This document shows, piece by piece, positions 1-7,957 of a stretch of DNA of 64,000 bases. Origin of the DNA: Psychrobacillus antarcticus (GTDB taxonomy: Bacteria; Bacillota; Bacilli; Bacillales_A; Planococcaceae); NCBI RefSeq assembly GCF_029533155.1, contig NZ_JAIZDB010000009.1, positions 1 through 64,000 on the forward strand. The letters run 5' to 3'. The number at the start of each line of letters is the position of its first letter. Positions within the stretch are counted from its first letter, which is position 1. The notes under the pieces were generated by a model, which did not search any database, was not told where the DNA came from, and saw only the letters and a program-made list of their open reading frames with translations. A program made the position numbers and the translations under genes.

Positions 1-98
1 TAGGAAATTATATAGATTATTACAACTCAGAACGAAAGCAATGGGATTTAAAAAAGATGGCTCCGGAAGCATACCGAAACCATCTCATCGCAGTCTAA
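1..98 (+). CDS. IS3-family transposase OrfB, C-terminal end (partial)
   Basis: Thirty-one codons are readable before the TAA at 96-98. They include NYIDYYNSERKQWDLKKM and end in YRNHLIAV, the characteristic tail of IS3/IS150 transposases just after the DDE catalytic domain. The start and all catalytic residues lie upstream of the window. Confidence 0.7.
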   Translation, partial: GNYIDYYNSERKQWDLKKMAPEAYRNHLIAV

Positions 99-148
99 AC
101 TACAAACTCTCTTTTTATTAAGTTGTCTACTTTATAGGGCTCAGTTCA
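1..148 (+). mobile_element. Right end of an IS3-family insertion sequence
   Basis: The window opens inside an insertion sequence. The last codons of an IS3-type transposase are followed by a terminal sequence ending in GGGCTCAGTTCA at 137-148. Read inward this starts TGAACTGAGCCC, close to the TGAACTG ends of the second IS3 element in this window. The left part lies outside the window, so completeness and activity cannot be judged. Confidence 0.75.
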
Positions 149-322
149 TTATGAACTTTCGGACTCTCTTTTTTTCTCTATAATAACTAAACTTACTGTA
201 GCGATAGGTCCTATTATTAAAGATAAGAGGAACCAATTAAGGCCACTTCTATTTTTACCTTGGGCAATCCCGGCATTAAGAAAAGCTAGTGTTCCCCAAC
301 CAACAACATATGAGTTTTCCAT
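149..322 (-). CDS. Small hydrophobic membrane protein, 57 aa, unknown function
   Basis: This 57-codon frame is downstream of proI on the same strand. The product starts MENSYVVGWGTLAFLNAGIA and contains NRSGLNWFLLSLIIGPIATV, so it should have two short membrane segments joined by a basic loop and a charged tail (IEKKRESESS). The N-R-S-G-x-x-WF-x-x-S-L-x-x-GPIA pattern recurs in small bacterial membrane proteins, which argues for a real gene. AAAGGATG upstream is a possible ribosome site but lies rather far from the ATG. The stop codon touches the IS end at 148. Function unknown. Confidence 0.5.
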   Translation of the reverse strand: MENSYVVGWGTLAFLNAGIAQGKNRSGLNWFLLSLIIGPIATVSLVIIEKKRESESS

Positions 323-350
323 TCAAAATCAACATCCTTTGCAATTTTTA

Positions 351-1166
351 TCAAGTTTCAAATAATTTCCCCAGCTCTCGGGATCTGTTTTGTGCAGCAT
401 GGATGCACGCGAAGATAGCTTCACTCACTTTATGCTCTACCAATTGCTCTATGCCTGCTTCTGTTGTGCCACCTGGACTCGTGACTCTTCTACGCAGTTC
501 TTTTGGTTCCACATCTCCTTTTTTTAGCATTTGTGCGGCACCTTCCATCGTCTGTATAAATAATTGACGCGCATCACTCGGATCTAAACCATGCTCAACA
601 GCAGCGGATTCAAACTGTTCAGCGAAATAATAGAAGTAAGCTGGACCACTTCCGGAAAGAGCAGTAACAACATGTAAATCTTCTTCTGCTACGACCTTGA
701 CAGAGCCAATCGATTCTAAAAGATCGATGATAAGTAGTTTGGCCTCGTCTGAAATAAGTTCATTCCAGCATAGTGCAGATGCACTCATTCCAACAGCTGC
801 AGATGTATTTGGCATAACACGTGCAATTGGTCTATTACTTAGAGAATTGATAATGGTTTGGATACTGATCCCAGCAATAACGGAAATTATCGTGGCATCT
901 TTGTTTATATAGGCTGCCAGACCAGATAATGCATCGTTTGCGTCTTTTGGTTTCATCGCTAAAAAAATAATATTAGCTTCAGTTAACGCTTTTTTCTGTT
1001 CACATACGATTTGTACATTGTACGTTTCTTTTAAATAGTTAAGCTGGTTTTGATCCGATTTATTCATAACATGGATACTTGCAGATGCTATTTTATTTCC
1101 CTTCGTTAGTCCATTTATAATAGCTTCTGCCATGGCACCAGCGCCAACAAATACAATCTTCGTCAT
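351..1166 (-). CDS. proI: Pyrroline-5-carboxylate reductase (ProI/ProC)
   Basis: Catalyses the last step of proline synthesis, the NAD(P)H-dependent reduction of 1-pyrroline-5-carboxylate, in the cytoplasm. The 271 aa product begins MTKIVFVGAGAMAEAIING, a Rossmann fold with the GxGxMA signature. The C-terminal dimerisation domain has ALSGSGPAYFYYFAEQ and the RRRVTSPGGTTEAGI signature of the family. A longer frame exists, but this ATG has GGAGGG correctly spaced upstream. The length is normal. A T-box leader precedes it, so expression should follow uncharged tRNA-Pro, as for proI in B. subtilis. The MBL and SDR genes diverging from it match the B. subtilis proI-yqjP-yqjQ neighbourhood. Confidence 0.93.
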   Translation of the reverse strand: MTKIVFVGAGAMAEAIINGLTKGNKIASASIHVMNKSDQNQLNYLKETYNVQIVCEQKKALTEANIIFLAMKPKDANDALSGLAAYINKDATIISVIAGISIQTIINSLSNRPIARVMPNTSAAVGMSASALCWNELISDEAKLLIIDLLESIGSVKVVAEEDLHVVTALSGSGPAYFYYFAEQFESAAVEHGLDPSDARQLFIQTMEGAAQMLKKGDVEPKELRRRVTSPGGTTEAGIEQLVEHKVSEAIFACIHAAQNRSRELGKLFET

Positions 1167-1242
1167 ATAAATCCCTCCATTTAGTAGTCCCAGATTTTCA
1201 TTAATCTTCAATCAAGTGGAGCAGTATTAAAACGAGAGCAAA

Positions 1243-1282
1243 ATAAAAAAGCGCTCTCATCCTATAATAATAAGGACGAAAA
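1243..1282 (-). terminator. T-box leader terminator of proI
   Basis: On the minus strand TCGTCCT pairs with AGGATGA around a short AT loop and is followed by GAGAGCGC and TTTTTT. This is the competing terminator of the T-box. Confidence 0.7.
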
Positions 1283-1490
1283 CACTTGTTTTCCGCGGTA
1301 CCACCTAAATTTGCTGAAATAACTTTCAGCACAACTTAACCCTTCGTATCGAGAAGGTACGACCATGTTTACATAGTAGCTCCGAAGTAGGTTCTATATA
1401 CGAGCGGGAGATGAAACTTACAGCGGGTCATTTCATTCTCTTAACTCCATCATATATGTACTAATCTTCATCTTAGCTTTTATATTCTGA
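1243..1490 (-). promoter_or_regulatory. T-box leader upstream of proI (probable tRNA-Pro sensor)
   Basis: On the minus strand the leader carries the conserved T-box AGGTGGTACCGCGG (1293-1306), followed by a terminator and T-run. The 3' side of Stem I contains GAA-CCT-A, placing a CCT proline codon where a specifier is expected. It fits the downstream proI. Stem I boundaries are approximate. Confidence 0.88.
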
Positions 1491-1499
1491 ATTAATGAA

Positions 1500-1528
1500 A
1501 TTATATGCATCTTATCATAGAAAGTCAA
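1500..1528 (-). promoter_or_regulatory. Sigma-A promoter of the proI leader
   Basis: The minus strand reads TTGACT, 17 bases, TATAAT: a near-consensus vegetative promoter that would start transcription just ahead of the T-box Stem I. Confidence 0.8.
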
Positions 1529-1603
1529 CCTTATATTCGTGACGACACCCAAAAATAAGGGTACAATGTAGTGAATGATTATTCATTAATAAGGAGAATT
1601 TAA

Positions 1604-2548
1604 ATGATACATAAAATTATTATTCCTACACCTTTTGCTGTGGGGGATGTAAACGCATATTTAGTTAAAGGGGATGCTTTGACCCTAATAGATGCTGGAC
1701 CTAAAACAAAGGAAGCATTAATAGCATTAACATATGGAATTAAAGAGGCTGGATTTGAACTGAACGATATTGAACAGGTAGTGCTGACACACCATCACCC
1801 GGACCACGCCGGGTGGACGGATGCTTTTGAACAAGCAACCATTTTAGGGCACGAATACAATCAAGTTTGGATGACACGTGATGAAGAGTTTCTCCAGTTT
1901 CATGATCGTTTTTATCTAAAATGCTTAATAGAAGAAGGGGTACCAGAAGAATATTTAAATTGGATAGAGAAGATGAGGAGACCATTAAGCCTACTTGGAA
2001 GTCGCCCTTTAGATACATACTTAAATGAGGGGGATATTTTGCCTGGTCATCCAGATATTCAAGTACTTGAAACATTAGGCCATGCACAAAGCCATTTAGC
2101 ATTTTGGTCTGAAACTTCGAAAGTTCTTATAGGTGGGGACCTTATTCTGGAAATGATCTCTTCTAACCCATTAATTGAGCCACCGCTAGATCCTAATAAG
2201 GAGCGTCCAAAATCGATGTTACAATATAACGCCTCTTTGAAAAAAATTCAACAGCTACCTATTGAAAAAGTTTATAGTGGGCATGGTAATGAAGTGTATA
2301 ATATTCAGGACCTAGTTACAAGCAGACTGGAAAAACAAAAAGAACGTGCACTTAAAGTACTTGATATGATGAATGACGGAGAAAAAACAATTTTTGAATT
2401 AACGAAACAACTATTTCCAAAAGTATATGAAAAGGAACTAGGGTTAACACTTTCTGAAACGATTGGCCAAATAGATTATTTAGTAGATGAAAAACTTATT
2501 ACGGTAAAACGAAATGAAAAAGGAATTCTGCTATATGAGCAAAGTTAA
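1604..2548 (+). CDS. yqjP: YqjP-like metallo-beta-lactamase-fold hydrolase
   Basis: A 314 aa protein of the metallo-beta-lactamase superfamily. The zinc-binding HxHxDH motif is THHHPDHAGW at residues 62-71, with further ligand positions in GHAQSH, GGDL and SGHG, so both metal sites look intact. The C-terminal 80 or so residues resemble the winged-helix tail of glyoxalase-II-like hydrolases. AAGGAG lies nine bases before the ATG. The final 14 bases overlap the next gene, which implies translational coupling to the SDR. Family and neighbours match B. subtilis YqjP next to proI. The substrate is unknown. Confidence 0.88.
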   Translation: MIHKIIIPTPFAVGDVNAYLVKGDALTLIDAGPKTKEALIALTYGIKEAGFELNDIEQVVLTHHHPDHAGWTDAFEQATILGHEYNQVWMTRDEEFLQFHDRFYLKCLIEEGVPEEYLNWIEKMRRPLSLLGSRPLDTYLNEGDILPGHPDIQVLETLGHAQSHLAFWSETSKVLIGGDLILEMISSNPLIEPPLDPNKERPKSMLQYNASLKKIQQLPIEKVYSGHGNEVYNIQDLVTSRLEKQKERALKVLDMMNDGEKTIFELTKQLFPKVYEKELGLTLSETIGQIDYLVDEKLITVKRNEKGILLYEQS

Positions 2549-3287
2549 AAAAATTCTAATAACAGGTGCTACTAGCGGAGTAGGTTTACTACTTGCTAAA
2601 ACACTGCATGATGCAGGTCATGAAATATGGGCGACTGGTAGAAATACCAATGTATTAAACAGTTTATCTACCATAGGTATCCATACAATTGAAGCAGACT
2701 TAACATCAGAACAATCTTTCGAATCACTTTTTAAAGACATGGGTACACCTGATATAGTTATCCACTGTGCTGGTGTGGGCACATTTTCTTATTTATTGGA
2801 TGTGGATGAAAGTGATATGGAGAAAATGTTACAGGTAAACGTATTGGCACCGATGAAGCTGACGAAATACTTTGCAGAAATGATGAAAAATCGCAGAAGT
2901 GGTCACTTTATATTTGTTGCATCCCAGGCAGGTAAAGTAGCTACACCTAAAGCATCTGTGTATGCAGCATCCAAGCATGCCATCCTTGGGTTTGCAAATG
3001 CTATCCGAATGGAGCTGAGAGAATTTGGTGTTGATGTGACCACTATTAATCCAGGACCAATTGATACTCCTTTCCTCGATTTAGCTGATCAAACTGGTAA
3101 TTATAGAAGTAGTATGAAGAAGCATCTGTTGACTCCGGAAAAAGTGGTAGCGTCTATTAAACAAGTAATTGAAAAGCCAGTTCGAGAGGTTAATCTTCCA
3201 TCTTACATGAGTATTACAAGCAAATTATATGCAATAGCTCCAACAATTGTTGAAACAGTTGGGAAAAAGTATTTTACAAAAAAATAA
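2535..3287 (+). CDS. yqjQ: YqjQ-like short-chain dehydrogenase/reductase
   Basis: A 250 aa classical SDR. It has the cofactor motif TGATSGVG at residues 10-17, the structural HCAGVG motif, a catalytic Ser in VASQAG, YAASK as the YxxxK catalytic pair, and NPGPIDTPF after it. The ATG inside the end of yqjP (AAAGGAATT upstream) aligns with the usual SDR N-terminus; seven extra upstream codons are open but unneeded. Substrate unknown. A strong terminator follows, so yqjP-yqjQ is a two-gene unit. Confidence 0.88.
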   Translation: MSKVKKILITGATSGVGLLLAKTLHDAGHEIWATGRNTNVLNSLSTIGIHTIEADLTSEQSFESLFKDMGTPDIVIHCAGVGTFSYLLDVDESDMEKMLQVNVLAPMKLTKYFAEMMKNRRSGHFIFVASQAGKVATPKASVYAASKHAILGFANAIRMELREFGVDVTTINPGPIDTPFLDLADQTGNYRSSMKKHLLTPEKVVASIKQVIEKPVREVNLPSYMSITSKLYAIAPTIVETVGKKYFTKK

Positions 3288-3334
3288 AATCAGATTAGCG
3301 ACACATACTGAGCAAAAACCATATACAAATAAAA

Positions 3335-3374
3335 AGCCGACTTTTCCTCAAAAAAGGAGAAATCGGTTTTTTAA
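3335..3374 (+). terminator. Intrinsic terminator after yqjQ
   Basis: AGCCGACTTTTCCT pairs with AGGAGAAATCGGTT around an A-rich loop and is followed by a T-run. Confidence 0.8.
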
Positions 3375-3440
3375 TAAGATAAAAGCAAATGTATTTCATT
3401 AATGTAGAATGTAAGTAGATACCTATATATTTATTTCCTA

Positions 3441-3605
3441 TTATGAAGCTTTTCGTTGGTATCTATTTAGTAATTGATCTAGCTCTTGACTACAAGTAAC
3501 GACGACTGGATGAGTAAAGCCAAGAACATTTGCCTTTCTATACATCTCTTGTTTCTTTAATTCTATTCGTAACAATAAAGATCTTTGGTGCAAGTAACTT
3601 TTCAC
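3441..3605 (-). CDS. Spo0E-family aspartyl-phosphatase-like sporulation regulator
   Basis: Spo0E-like proteins dephosphorylate Spo0A-P and delay sporulation. The family signature is clear: THPVVVTCSQELDQLLNRYQ contains the SQELD core and follows an N-terminal helix. The open frame continues further upstream, but the best start is a GTG preceded by GGAGGG six bases away. That gives 54 aa (MKSYLHQRSLLLRIELKKQ...), a normal Spo0E-family length. The gene stands alone, convergent with yqjQ. The phosphatase target is inferred from the family only. Confidence 0.82.
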   Translation of the reverse strand: MKSYLHQRSLLLRIELKKQEMYRKANVLGFTHPVVVTCSQELDQLLNRYQRKAS

Positions 3606-3918
3606 AAAATTCCCTCCGTAGTAGTGTGTATTCAGCTCCATATCCTGAGTGTATATCTAGTAGGTTTTGTAGCAACTTCTTTATTGTAATATCAGGAGAT
3701 GGCAAAGTTTGTCGGATTGTGGAAAATATCCACTTTTCACAAAGTTGTCACATTTAAAAAAATATTTTAAAAATTCAACTATTTCATTGGACATTTCATC
3801 GCATTTGATTTCTAGAGAGTTTTTATTTCCAACTATTGAACAAAAAGGATAATAGTAAGCAATGAAGAATAATAACCATTAACTATGAAACCGAAATAGT
3901 GAAAAAGAGGTGCAAACG

Positions 3919-4701
3919 TTGAAAAACACTGAAAATCAGGCTATTCCAGAGCAGTTTCAAGAAAGAATTGGAAATGTTCAAAGGACTTCTTTTCCTAAAA
4001 GACAAGGTGCGACTTCTGAGGTGGTATTTCTACATACTGATCAAGGTAACTTTGTCTGCAAATGTTCCTCTTTACCAAAGTATAGAAGCTGGTTGTTAAA
4101 GGAAGCAAAAGTTATGGAAGAGTTGAATGTGAATACTGCTTTATCAATACCAACCTACCTTCACTATGTGGAGGACGAAAATAAAAGTTACCTTCTCATG
4201 AGTTTGGAACAAGGGATTCCTTTAAGAGAGGCAATGATTGCTGCCAAAACAGATGAGGAAAAAACGAACCTTATTCATAGCTTTGGCACTAAGTTAAGAA
4301 CTTTACACGAAACTGACCCGCCACCAAAATGGCAGCAACAGGAAAGCTGGTTAGATTTGCAACTTAAAAAGGCTGCATACAATCTAAAAAACTATGAGGT
4401 GGATGGAAATCAGCATTTATTAGATAGCTTGAAAGAAAACAAACCGGATAATATAACCCAAACGCTTATTCATGGGGATTTTACAATTGATAATGTACTA
4501 GTTACAGAGAATCGAGTTCAAACGTTTATTGACCTGTCTGAGTCTGCTTTTGGTGATCCAAGATATGATGTTGCGCTTGCTATACGGTCCTTTCTATATG
4601 ATAAGGATTTACTAAATGCTTTTTATGAAGGATATAAGTTACAACGGATTTCAAAAGAAGAATTTGATTACTTTGATGGTGGACTTTACGAATTTTTTTA
4701 A
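3919..4701 (+). CDS. Aminoglycoside phosphotransferase-family kinase
   Basis: A 260 aa protein with the APH/choline-kinase fold. The catalytic loop is HGDFTIDNVL (HxDxxxxN), followed by FIDLSESAFGDPRYDVA, which supplies the Mg-binding Asp. The N-lobe has VCKC at the ATP-lysine position. A TTG start is chosen because AGAGGTG sits six bases before it; a GTG three codons earlier would overlap that site. This family phosphorylates aminoglycosides, macrolides or small metabolites, and the sequence does not show which. The HAD phosphatase and ABM genes follow closely. Confidence 0.8.
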   Translation: MKNTENQAIPEQFQERIGNVQRTSFPKRQGATSEVVFLHTDQGNFVCKCSSLPKYRSWLLKEAKVMEELNVNTALSIPTYLHYVEDENKSYLLMSLEQGIPLREAMIAAKTDEEKTNLIHSFGTKLRTLHETDPPPKWQQQESWLDLQLKKAAYNLKNYEVDGNQHLLDSLKENKPDNITQTLIHGDFTIDNVLVTENRVQTFIDLSESAFGDPRYDVALAIRSFLYDKDLLNAFYEGYKLQRISKEEFDYFDGGLYEFF

Positions 4702-4732
4702 CAACATAATATATGAAAATGGGGTTTTGAAA

Positions 4733-5404
4733 TTGATTAAAGGAGTTATATTTGATTTTGATGGTTTAATTGTGGACACAGAAACTACTTGGTATGAAGC
4801 ATTCAAAGAAATTTTTTGGGAAAGTCATGAAATTGACTTGGAGTTAGTAGGGTATTCCGAATGTATTGGAACTGGAAACGATGTTTTATACCGTTACTTC
4901 CGAGAAATCGCTGGTAACTCAGTCAATTGTGAATTGCTAGAAGATCTTGCAGCAATAAGATATGAAGACATGATGAAAACACCTGTACTTCGTGAAGGTG
5001 TAAAAGAATATTTAGATGAAGCTAAACAAAAAAAATTAAAAATAGCATTAGCTTCAAGTTCATCAAAGGAGTGGGTTCATAATTACTTAGGGCAACTTAA
5101 CATAATAGATTACTTTGAGATCATCAATACAAAAGATGATGTAAGCAAAATTAAACCTGACCCCGAACTATATAGTAAAACACTTATGGACTTGGGATTG
5201 TCACCAAAAGAAACGATAGTATTTGAAGATTCCCTGAACGGATTAAGTGCAGCAAAACAGGCTGGGATTCGCTGTGTCATTGTTCCAAATAATGTTACGA
5301 GAAACCTTAAATTTGAGAATTTTGATGATCGAATAGACTCCATGGGGGAAATCACTTTAAGTGAGTTATTACAGCGTATAGAGCGTAAAGGAGCGGTAAC
5401 ATGA
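4733..5404 (+). CDS. HAD-superfamily hydrolase, beta-phosphoglucomutase-like
   Basis: A 223 aa HAD subfamily IA protein. Motif I is FDFDGLIVDTE, motif II ASSSSKEW, the lysine of motif III is in KPDPELY, and motif IV is FEDSLNG. The cap is helical. The frame is open further back into the kinase gene, but the HAD fold begins at LIKGVIFDFDG, so a TTG at 4733 with GGGG eight bases upstream is preferred. The substrate is probably a phosphosugar or phosphorylated metabolite (inference). It overlaps the following ABM gene by four bases (ATGA). Confidence 0.85.
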   Translation: MIKGVIFDFDGLIVDTETTWYEAFKEIFWESHEIDLELVGYSECIGTGNDVLYRYFREIAGNSVNCELLEDLAAIRYEDMMKTPVLREGVKEYLDEAKQKKLKIALASSSSKEWVHNYLGQLNIIDYFEIINTKDDVSKIKPDPELYSKTLMDLGLSPKETIVFEDSLNGLSAAKQAGIRCVIVPNNVTRNLKFENFDDRIDSMGEITLSELLQRIERKGAVT

Positions 5405-5697
5405 TATTAGAGGCAGTAATGTTACAAGTTAAACCGGGTTTAGAAGGAAATTATGAGACTACTTTTCGTCAAGCATCAAAAATCATTTCCTCCATGCCAG
5501 GTTATATCACTCATGAGTTACAACGTTGTATGGAAGTTAAGGGGAAATATTTACTGCTAGTGAGATGGGAAACACTAGAAGATCATACAGTAGGTTTTAG
5601 GGAATCGATCGAGTATCAAGAATGGAAAAAACTCCTTCATCCATACTATGATCCATTTCCAGTTGTCGAATATTTTGAGAACGTACATATATCTTAG
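5401..5697 (+). CDS. Antibiotic biosynthesis monooxygenase (ABM) domain protein
   Basis: A 98 aa single-domain protein with the ABM ferredoxin-like pattern: MLQVKPGLEGNYE at the start, a middle helix, MPGYITHEL, then LLVRWETLEDH and a final FPVVEYF strand. Family members are small dimeric monooxygenases or heme-degrading and quinol-oxidising enzymes; this one lacks features that assign a substrate. It is translationally coupled to the HAD gene and followed by a terminator. Confidence 0.8.
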   Translation: MILEAVMLQVKPGLEGNYETTFRQASKIISSMPGYITHELQRCMEVKGKYLLLVRWETLEDHTVGFRESIEYQEWKKLLHPYYDPFPVVEYFENVHIS

Positions 5698-5703
5698 AAT
5701 AGT

Positions 5704-5754
5704 AAATAGACTTATTTCACTCATATAAATAGAGAGAGTTAAGTCTATTTTTTA
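5704..5754 (+). terminator. Intrinsic terminator after the ABM gene
   Basis: AAATAGACTTA pairs with TTAAGTCTATTT across a loop of about 25 bases and runs into a T-tract. Confidence 0.7.
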
Positions 5755-5842
5755 GCATTATCATGAAACATAAAGAATAGTTGTAATTATTAAAATAGCA
5801 GAAAATTAGGTATACTGATAAAAAACATCGGAGGGATCTAAG

Positions 5843-6643
5843 TTGATAAAAAGATTACATAATTTAGAAGTAACACATTTTGAGCATTCTAAAAAGGAAT
5901 ATAAAAAAACATTAAAGAAACTTCAATATCATTTATTAAGCTTGCAGCAGACTCTTTTAGAGGAAAAGATTGGACTAATACTTGCCTTTGAAGGAATGGA
6001 TGCTGCAGGTAAAGGTGGCGCTATTAAACGATTAACGCAGCGCTTAGACCCCAGAGGATATATAGTACATCCCATTTCTGCTCCCCAAGCCCATGAACTG
6101 CGTTTTCACTACCTTCAACGGTTTTGGAGAAAACTTCCTCAGCACGGGCAAATAGGTATTTTCGATCGGTCCTGGTATGGAAGAATTTTAGTGGAGCGTG
6201 TGGAAAATCTAGCAACTAAAGAGGAATGGAAACGAGCTTTTAAAGAAATAAATCAATTCGAAAAAACCTTATCCGATGAGAATTACATAGTTGTTAAGCA
6301 TTGGATACATGTTTCAGAGGAAGAACAATTGAAACGGTTTATAGAACGCAAGACTGATCCTTATAAAATGTGGAAGTTGACAGACGAGGACTGGCGAAAT
6401 CGAGAAAAATATGATCAGTATTTAGAGGTAGCCGAAGATATGTTTGCCAAGACTAATTGTACGGACGCACCTTGGTTTATTGTCCATGGCGACGATAAAT
6501 TACATGCACGCATAGTTGTTTTACAAAATACTATTCAAGAAATAGAAAACCAGTTAGACAAACGAGGGATTGAATATACACTTATTTCTGATGAAGTAAA
6601 CGAAAAGAAGGTAGAAGATCAGGAAATACAGGAAGATGAATAA
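5843..6643 (+). CDS. Polyphosphate kinase 2 (PPK2) family phosphotransferase
   Basis: A 266 aa cytoplasmic PPK2-family enzyme that transfers phosphate between polyphosphate and nucleotides. The P-loop GMDAAGKGG is at residues 51-59, the Walker-B-like FDRSWYGR at about 107-114, and the lid region has RKTDPYKMWKLTDEDWRNR. This one-domain form resembles enzymes that use polyphosphate to phosphorylate AMP, ADP or GDP; nucleotide preference cannot be read here. The TTG start is supported by GGAGGG seven bases upstream. The tail after residue 250 is acidic. It is monocistronic and no ppk1 or ppx is near. Confidence 0.88.
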   Translation: MIKRLHNLEVTHFEHSKKEYKKTLKKLQYHLLSLQQTLLEEKIGLILAFEGMDAAGKGGAIKRLTQRLDPRGYIVHPISAPQAHELRFHYLQRFWRKLPQHGQIGIFDRSWYGRILVERVENLATKEEWKRAFKEINQFEKTLSDENYIVVKHWIHVSEEEQLKRFIERKTDPYKMWKLTDEDWRNREKYDQYLEVAEDMFAKTNCTDAPWFIVHGDDKLHARIVVLQNTIQEIENQLDKRGIEYTLISDEVNEKKVEDQEIQEDE

Positions 6644-6718
6644 ATACTAATAATTATAAATTATTAGTTGTATTAATACATTAATCATGTTACATTATGT
6701 ATATTAATACTAAATAGC

Positions 6719-6732
6719 TGTATATAAATTCA
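6719..6732. promoter_or_regulatory. Possible ArgR half-box upstream of argG
   Basis: TGTATATAAATTCA resembles the TGAATnnnnATTCA core of Gram-positive ARG boxes on its right half. The AT-rich region 6660-6735 also has two palindrome-like TATTAATA stretches. A weak match, reported because argGH is normally ArgR-controlled. Confidence 0.3.
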
Positions 6733-6748
6733 TTGGAGGGGTAAAAAA

Positions 6749-7957
6749 ATGAACAAAAAAGTTGTTTTAGCATATTCAGGCGGATTAGACACATCAGTTG
6801 CAATCACATGGTTAAAAGATGAGGGCTATGATGTTATAGCGGTTTGTCTAGATGTTGGAGAAGGTAAAGATCTTACTTTTATCAAAAACAAAGCACTAGA
6901 AGTTGGAGCAATCGAAAGTTATATGATCGATGCAAGAGAAGAGTTTGCCAATGAATATGCATTGATTTCACTTCAAGCACATACATGGTATGAAAATAAA
7001 TATCCATTAGTTTCTGCTTTATCTCGTCCACTAATCTCTAAAAAATTAGTAGAAATTGCAGAACAAACTGGAGCAACTGCAGTGGCACATGGTTGTACAG
7101 GTAAAGGGAATGACCAAGTTCGTTTCGAAGTTTCTATTAAAGCATTAAATCCGGATTTAGAAGTAATTGCACCAGTTCGTGAGTGGAGCTGGAGTCGTGA
7201 AGAAGAAATTGCATATGCAAAAGAAAAAAATATTCCGATTCCGATTAATCTAGACAGCCCATTCTCTATCGATCAAAACCTTTGGGGACGTGCAAATGAA
7301 TGTGGAATTTTGGAAGATCCATGGGCTGCTCCACCGGAAGATGCTTATGATTTAACTGTTTCTTTGGAAAATGCACCTGACACTGCAGATGTAATTGAAA
7401 TTGAGTTTTTAAAAGGCGTACCTACATCTATAGATGGCGTAGCATATCCATTACATGAATTAATATTAAAATTAAATGATTTAGCTGGAAAACACGGTGT
7501 TGGACGTATAGACCACGTGGAAAATCGTTTAGTTGGCATTAAATCACGTGAAGTGTATGAAATTCCTGGGGCGCATACTTTACTCATAGCTCATAAAGAA
7601 TTAGAAGATATAACATTAGTAAAAGAATTAGCTCACTTTAAACCAGTAATGGAGAAAAAGTTAACAGAACTTATTTACGAAGGACTTTGGTTCTCACCAC
7701 TTAGAAATGCACTAGAGGCATTCTTAAAAGAAACACAGCAATATGTAAATGGAACAGTTCGTGTAAAATTATTTAAAGGGCATGCAATTGTAGAAGGACG
7801 TAAATCTCCTAATTCTCTTTACAATGAGAAATTAGCAACGTATACAAAAGATGATGAATTTAATCACGCTTCTGCTGTAGGATTTATCGAGTTATGGGGT
7901 CTTCCTACAATAGTTCACGCAATGGTGAACAAGGGAGCAGAGAAGGTGAAAGCATGA
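6749..7957 (+). CDS. argG: Argininosuccinate synthase
   Basis: Joins citrulline and aspartate with ATP to make argininosuccinate, the penultimate arginine step. At 402 aa it has the normal length. The N-terminal PP-loop [10 protein letters not shown] is at residues 9-18, with [13 protein letters not shown] and the conserved [16 protein letters not shown] further on. The start has TGGAGGGG before it. It overlaps argH by four bases, so the two are translated together. Confidence 0.97.
   Translation: MNKKVVLAYSGGLDTSVAITWLKDEGYDVIAVCLDVGEGKDLTFIKNKALEVGAIESYMIDAREEFANEYALISLQAHTWYENKYPLVSALSRPLISKKLVEIAEQTGATAVAHGCTGKGNDQVRFEVSIKALNPDLEVIAPVREWSWSREEEIAYAKEKNIPIPINLDSPFSIDQNLWGRANECGILEDPWAAPPEDAYDLTVSLENAPDTADVIEIEFLKGVPTSIDGVAYPLHELILKLNDLAGKHGVGRIDHVENRLVGIKSREVYEIPGAHTLLIAHKELEDITLVKELAHFKPVMEKKLTELIYEGLWFSPLRNALEAFLKETQQYVNGTVRVKLFKGHAIVEGRKSPNSLYNEKLATYTKDDEFNHASAVGFIELWGLPTIVHAMVNKGAEKVKA

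Noticed and set aside
289-567. Plus-strand ORF across the proI 3' end
   Set aside because: Antisense shadow of proI without a ribosome site; the minus-strand frames explain the region.
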